Shown piece by piece: positions 58,711 to 64,000 of a stretch of 64,000 nt of DNA. The notes under the pieces were generated by a model. It saw only the letters and a list, made by a program, of their open reading frames with translations. It ran no database searches and had not been told where the DNA came from. The DNA comes from Erinaceus europaeus (lineage: Eukaryota > Chordata > Mammalia > Eulipotyphla > Erinaceidae), in NCBI RefSeq assembly GCF_950295315.1, contig NC_080175.1, forward strand, positions 65,869,353-65,933,352, in the 5' to 3' direction. Position numbers and translations under genes: made by a program. The number at the start of each line of letters is the position of its first letter. Positions within the stretch are counted from its first letter, which is position 1.

Positions 58711-58985
58711 TTTCTTGGAGTCCTTTTCTTCTGACCCAAGTCAAGTCAATTCCTCTCATCTCATGCCTTCTTAAATTTTAAAATTACATATAAATATTTT
58801 ACCTTTATTACTGCATGATTGATTCACTAAGGTTTGCTAAACTCTGAGCTGCACAAGAGGATATACAATTACTGTTTCCTTGTTACAGTATGCCCAAATA
58901 GTAACAGAGTTCCTGGCACAGAGTGTGTTCTTAAGAAAGGGTTGAGTGCAGGCTCCTGTACTAAATAAAAATAGACATGGACCCT
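58711..58985. other. Mostly unassigned; right end is old L1 3' UTR
   Basis: Up to about 58930 nothing was recognised. The last 50 bases (tgtactaaataaaaatagac) align with the L1 3' UTR text at 39660, which continues after the solo LTR. Confidence 0.5.
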
Positions 58986-59458
58986 TGTCGGGCTGTGCTG
59001 TGGAGGAGAGAGAGGAGATTGGAGCAGAGAGGGAACACAAATCTTTATTCACACAGACACCTCAGAGTTGGGTGAGAGCACAGCGGTTCAGGCCATGTGG
59101 AGCTAGCAAAATGGCTGCCTCCTGCTACATGCAACAACCCTTCCCTGCGTGAGGTCACCAAGGTGAAAAGCAGGCAAAGAGAGAGAGAGGCGGAAGCAGG
59201 AAGGCTTTATAGTTCAAAAACCAGAAGTGGCAAGTAAGGACAGGATTGACCAGGGAAAGGGGGTGGAGAGTTAAAAGGCATGCTGGGAAGGTGGACGTGT
59301 CCTAGCAACTGTAGAAATACCCTGAGGGGATAACGTGGTGTCAGACAGTCACTTTAAGACAAGTCAGAAGATTGACATGTAAATAATAATATTTGCATGG
59401 AAATATGGTAGTTTGTGGGTCCTGCCTAACTCAACCACATCTGTACAATATCCCAACA
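58986..59458 (-). repeat. Solo LTR 2, same family as solo LTR 1
   Basis: This LTR is 473 bp, TG to CA, with a perfect 6-bp duplication GACCCT at 58980-58985 and 59459-59464. On the minus strand it has AATAAA (complement of 59044-59049) and a TATA-like ctataaagc (complement near 59204-59212). The start (minus strand) tgttgggatattgtacagatg parallels tgctgggaaattgtgcagatg of solo LTR 1. Confidence 0.92.
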
Positions 59459-60125
59459 GACCCTAGGTGAAATCGATAGGTTAGCAATGGTATTTATATA
59501 CTCTTCTTATATTTGGGACATACTTTCTGCCTTAAGCCAATTTTCTAGTCCTATTCTAAACTCTGACACCATCTTCCTAGGCAATACTTTCAGTCTACCT
59601 ACATGCTAATTATCAGGCCCAGGAAAAATTACTAAAGTCAAAGGCCACATGGAACATACCTAAAAAAGACTTCCCAGCTTCCTCCCACACAAAAACCCTT
59701 AGTTTCATTTACCCTCTTCCCATCTTTGGGTGCCTGTTTATTGAACAATTTGCTTTATTCCATACTGCCTTTCAGCCACCAAGTTGTAGATGCTGCCATG
59801 TTGCCATAGTGACCTCCTTGGACAGACAACCTTACAAATGTGTCTTGGAACCTCACTTCCCCAGAATACTACCCCACTAGGGAAAGATATAAACAGGCTT
59901 GGGGTAAGGATCAACTTGCCAATGCCCATGTCCAGTAGAAAAGCAATTACAGAAGCCATACCTCTCACCTTTTACACCCCATAAAGTTCTTTGGACCATA
60001 CTCCCAGAGGGATAAAGAATAGGGAAATTTCCAATGGAGAGGATGAGATACAGAACTCTGATGGTGGAAAAAGTATGGAATCTTACAATCTTGTTAGTCA
60101 TTATTAAATCACAAATAAAAAAATT
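59459..60125 (+). mobile_element. L1 3' fragment (host of solo LTR 2)
   Basis: This is an old L1 3' UTR text, parallel to 39660-40620, ending in an A-rich tail. It is joined by the LTR to the short piece at 58930-58985. Confidence 0.8.
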
Positions 60126-60133
60126 TTAAAAAA

Positions 60134-60135
<2 letters not shown>

Positions 60136-60169
<34 letters not shown>
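60136..60169. repeat. (GT)n microsatellite
   Basis: About 16 GT units directly follow the L1 tail. Confidence 0.9.
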
Positions 60170-60171
<2 letters not shown>

Positions 60172-60221
60172 TCTCATGAATGCCCAGTTTCACTTCTCCA
60201 ATTTTATCATTCTTTTAATTT

Positions 60222-60355
60222 TAGATGGAGAGGGCATAAAAATAGAGACCACTGAGGTTTCTCTAGTGTTATACCACACTCTTGTGGTGTAAGGATTCAA
60301 ACCCTACCCATATGTATAGTAATACATATCCCCTATCATGGGAACTATTTTCCTC
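60222..60355 (-). repeat. SINE-like piece, reverse orientation
   Basis: The plus-strand text gaggtttctctagtgttata and aggattcaaaccctacccat looks like a reversed tRNA-like SINE body. It is diverged. Confidence 0.5.
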
Positions 60356-61339
60356 TTTGAATTAATATCTAGTCTTTAATTCTGTAATAGTTAAGATGAT
60401 CTTCTGTGTTGGGAATTTAATATTTTGATGATAACCACCAAGTGTTACTCTATTTCTATATCCCTAGGTCTGTATTTCAATTAGTATAATACACTTATGC
60501 AAACTAAGACATCCATCGTGGTGCCAATATTTACATAGAAGACAGAAAAACATCTCCTCTAGGTCAACTAGAATTATTTGTCAAATTAACATCTTAGCTT
60601 TTTAATAAGAGAGTCCTAGTAGAAACTGTTATTAACAGAAATACAGCACAAATTGAAATGAGGATTTGTGCCTTACATGCATTGAGCTGATTTTTAATTA
60701 AAAAATCTTTGTAAAAGGCAACTGAGTAGTAGGCACACTATTAAGAACTTTACCTATTTGAATGAGTCAGTATTTAGTAAACTAGAAGTTTACTAAACTG
60801 GGAAGTGTTCTGAGATTATTTTACCTGAATAGCTGAAATGATCTCTGTACCTTTCAAGTAACAGATATTTCTGTAAAACTCTCATTGATGTTTAACGATA
60901 CAACAATGATCTTTAAAAGAAAATCCCTCAGTCAACATAGCCTTGTTCACCATGTGTCAAGGCTGACCAGTATGGTTGCAATGAATGGGTTATTAGTTAT
61001 TAGTGTTAAGTGGGGAGGTACCTGAAGAAACTCATCTGATCAATACAATATACATTTTCCTCATAAATATTGCTGTATTCTGTTGACTATATTTTCAACT
61101 AAGTTCAATGCAGAAAGGTGCTTAAAGGATAGGCTAGAAAGTAATCAGAGAGCAGTAAATGAAACCATTCATTGTGGGAGAGTCATTTAGCATGGTTTAT
61201 TACATAATCTAAGAATAAAAACTCCTGTACAGCTTACCAAACTGGTGATTTTATTTTATTTTTACATTTGGCAATCAGGTTGAAGGAAACTCAGTCAAAA
61301 CCAGTAAAAGAGTTAAAAACATTTGTTCTGCTGTAAATC
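60356..61339. other. Unassigned sequence
   Basis: This is about 1 kb with no recognised repeat or gene. Confidence 0.35.
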
Positions 61340-61708
61340 TTAATGCTTTTCAGCCACCAAGTTGCAGATGCTACCATGACTCCAACCTGACCACCTTGAG
61401 CACACTACCTCACCAATGTGTCCCGGAACCCCACCTCCATAGAGTCCTATTACACTATGGAAAGATAGAAATGGGGTGGGGATATAGATCGACCTGTCAA
61501 TGGCCCTGTCCAGTGGAGAAACAATTACAGGCTAGACCTCCCACCTTCTGTACCTCATAAAGATCTTTGGTCCATACTCTCAGAGGGATAAATAGAGAAA
61601 TTTCAAATGGAGGGAAGGGGATATGGAACTCTAGTGAGGAGAATTGTGTGAATTGTACTCCCCTTATTCCACAATTTAGTCAATCATTATTAAATCACTA
61701 TTTAAAAA
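61340..61708 (+). mobile_element. Old L1 3' fragment
   Basis: L1 3' UTR text (caccaatgtgtcccgga, tatggaaagatagaaatggg, ccatactctcagagggata) with many substitutions. Confidence 0.78.
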
Positions 61709-61714
61709 GGTGGT

Positions 61715-62095
61715 TGGGGGAGATAATGTAACATTTCCTTGACCTCATCTTGGATGGAACTTGAAGGAACTATGGTAAGTGAGATAAGCCAAAAAGAGAA
61801 GGATGAATACCAAATGAACTCACTCATAGGTGAGACTTTAAGAAAGAAGACCAGAAAGGTAAAACACAAAGTGGAACATGTATTGTACCAAAGCAAAATA
61901 CACTGTTGAAGGAGGGACACAGAGAAGGGTAGAGGGTCTTTGGGCTCCTGGTGCACGAGGGTGGGAAAGAACATAAATTAAGGGTGGAAGTGTTTTGAAT
62001 GTATCTATCATGAGGAGACAAGAAACCATGTCCATATCGTACCAACTATACTGAAAATCACTAACCATCCAATAAAATAATAAAAAGTAAAAGAG
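61715..62095 (+). pseudogene. Old L1 ORF2 end and short 3' UTR
   Basis: gatggaacttgaaggaacta and gataagccaaaaagagaagg parallel the end of L1 ORF2 ([18 protein letters not shown]). A short, different 3' UTR follows, ending ccaataaaataataaaaag. This is another, older L1 subfamily. Confidence 0.65.
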
Positions 62096-63564
62096 TTTTG
62101 GGCATATGACAAATAAGCTTTATTTCTTCCTAACTGACCAGGGTAACATAATTGTCACCATCAGGGATCTCTCACTCAACTCATTTCAGTTATTCACATG
62201 TGATTTGATAATATGAGGCTAGAACTAATGTTCAGAATTTTAAAAAAGATACTTAACATCTATCTAAGGATTAGATTGCTTCAAATTTTGATCCTGTAGT
62301 TTCTGGCTGTTACCTTAAGTGAAATGAGAAAAATCTTAATTAAAAATTCAGAAACTTTCCTCAGAAATTGTTGAAAGTGGTATCATTACAGTCATGCAAG
62401 TCAGAATTGACACAGAAATCTTAAGTTCTGGGCAATTTTTCATGTTAATGGACTAAAGTGCCTCTTGAGCCTTTCTTATCATCAATGTCTATAGCTTTAT
62501 TATTTCTGTTGAGGTAAAATGATCTGCATAATGTCATTACCTAGGTCCCCTGTGTCTAAAGATAATAGGAAGTGCTTCCATACTCTTGAAAATGCATTAT
62601 GTTTCCAGAGGCTATTAACATTTTATTTTCTGTAAGTTCCTAATGGGAATATTTCTGAAACACTAAAATAATTACTCAAAATGGCTCTCAATTCGTAATT
62701 GTGACAAATTTTATAAAATTGTAGATTTGGGGTGATATTACCATCTATTGCATTTTTCACTGCTAAGAGTCTATGTATTCTGAATTAGCTTTAAATATTC
62801 ATCGAGTTTGTGTGTACACTACACGAATATCTATGATGTTGCTATTGGGAGTGCATGATGATAAAATATCTTTGACTGAAATGTCTAGCCCACTTCATAA
62901 AATATCAGTACCTACAATATTTCACCTTAAAATAATCATGCAACTGGTTCTATTCTGTATTTTGCAAGCACAATTTTGGACAAACTGCAGAGCATTTTAT
63001 TGTGTGGGCCATTTTCACAAACCATGACTCTAAATCCACCTCTAATAGCTTCTGCAAGTGAAGATTCAGAACTAAAGCAAAGAAATACCTAGGTAGTACT
63101 TTCAGGATTTGAGGCATGTAATTGTGAAGAACAATGGAACAGTAGAAGGATTCATTTTGGTCTCAAAATAAATTGTATACTTCTCATGAATATTACATTT
63201 GTGGAAGGCAATGAAAAATAGATTGAATGAGCATAAATTGACTATATGGTATCCTGCAGCAGCTGGGAAGAGGCTGTCTTCTACCCTGTTGTTAATCCCA
63301 GACCCCAAGTTTATACCAAACTGTGTCTTCCATGGTTTAATTTTGCTCTTAGAGAAGGTCAGGAAAATGAGAGTGAAGAAGGTAGTGCTGTGTTAGTACA
63401 TAGGACTTGCTTGAAAGAGGTCTCAAATCTGATTCCCAATGTCACCAATAGTCAAGAGCTGAGTAATGCTCTGGAATTAACTAGAGAAGGGGAATTAAGA
63501 AAACCTTAGATTGCTCGGTGTTGTATTTATTTGGTATTTAAAACAGATGGATTTTTTTTCTTTT
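62096..63564. other. Unassigned sequence
   Basis: This is about 1.5 kb. Short open frames occur near 62773 and 63199-63509 without domains, conserved composition or clear splice context. Confidence 0.35.
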
Positions 63565-63690
63565 TTAAAAGTTTTTATTTATAAAATGGAAACACTGACA
63601 AGACCATCAGATGAGGGGGTACAGTTACACACAATTCCCACCACCAGAACTCCATATTCTATCCCCTCCCCTCATAGCTTTCCTATTCTT
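63565..63690 (-). mobile_element. L1 3' fragment, reverse, interrupted
   Basis: On the minus strand these are the last 125 bases of an L1 3' UTR. It breaks off at cctattctt, where a second L1 3' end begins. Confidence 0.8.
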
Positions 63691-64000
63691 TTATTATTTT
63701 TTTTTATTTAAGAAAGGATAAATTAACAAATCCATAGGATAGAAGGGGTACAACTCCACACAATTCCCACCACCCAATCTCCATAACCCACCCCCTCCCC
63801 TGATAGCTTTCCCATTCTCTATCCCTCTGGGAGCATGGACCCAGGGTTGCTGTGGGTTGCAGAAGGTGGAAGGTCTGGCTTCTGTAATTGCTTCCCCGCT
63901 GAACATGGGCATTGACTGGTCAGTCCATACTCCCAGTCTGCCTCTCTATTTCCTAGTAGGGTGGGTCTCTGGGGAAGCCGAGCTCCAGGACATATTGGTG
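63691..64000 (-). mobile_element. L1 3' end, reverse, runs off the window
   Basis: The minus strand shows L1 3' UTR text nearly identical to L1-A and L1-B (gaagccagaccttcc, gtggtgggaattgtgtgg, tttcttaaat). Its A-tail lies at 63690-63712. The element continues beyond the window and is younger than the one it interrupts. Confidence 0.87.

Overview
This window reads as mammalian nuclear DNA made almost entirely of retrotransposons. LINE-1 (L1) and endogenous retrovirus (ERV) sequences cover well over half of it, tRNA-derived SINEs and microsatellites are scattered throughout, and I found no convincing host gene. The L1 3' UTR sequence and the SINEs (a variable tRNA-like head, the phrase 'cacctgcagggg', then 'gtgaagcaggtctgcaggtgtc' and a pyrimidine-rich tail) match my memory of hedgehog (Erinaceus, Eulipotyphla) repeats. 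That species call is recognition only; no database was searched.

Layout. A nearly full-length L1 (L1-A, + strand) fills 97-7374 with both ORFs broken. An LTR-like piece (7581-8040) is followed by an older minus-strand L1 (L1-C, 8041-12830). L1-C is split by a complete 2.4-kb ERV at 8922-11297 with two LTRs, a perfect 6-bp target duplication, a lysine-tRNA-type primer site and a polypurine tract, but no recognisable gag or pol. From 12846 to 17260 there is mostly unassigned sequence with SINEs and an L1 3' fragment. A 5'-truncated L1 (L1-F) with a 13-bp duplication lies at 17274-19875.

The centre is a nested stack. An old L1 (about 21190-22593 and 36157-36770) carries its own SINE and was split by a second nearly full-length L1 (L1-B, 22594-36156). 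L1-B was in turn hit by a class II (betaretrovirus-like) ERV on the minus strand (28604-34920). That ERV keeps part of gag, protease, reverse transcriptase and an uninterrupted RNase H-integrase frame, but a deletion removed its 5' LTR, the start of gag and about 0.3 kb of L1-B.

From 36770 to 47050 the window holds old L1 3' UTR pieces, many SINEs and unassigned DNA. L1-D (47050-50422) is 5'-truncated, flanked by an unusually long 109-bp duplication, and carries a solo LTR in its 3' UTR. The rest (50532-64000) is AT-rich unassigned sequence with SINEs, L1 3' fragments, a second solo LTR of the same family, one further LTR, and one short exon-like open frame of unknown origin (57222-57452, minus).

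How the parts relate. The nesting gives a relative timeline: old L1s first, then younger L1s, then LTR elements that mostly landed in L1 3' regions. The LTR-bounded element at 8922-11297 shares collinear blocks with the post-pol region of the coding-capable ERV, suggesting a parasite/helper type of relationship. All L1 ORFs seen are disrupted, so no element here appears able to move by itself.
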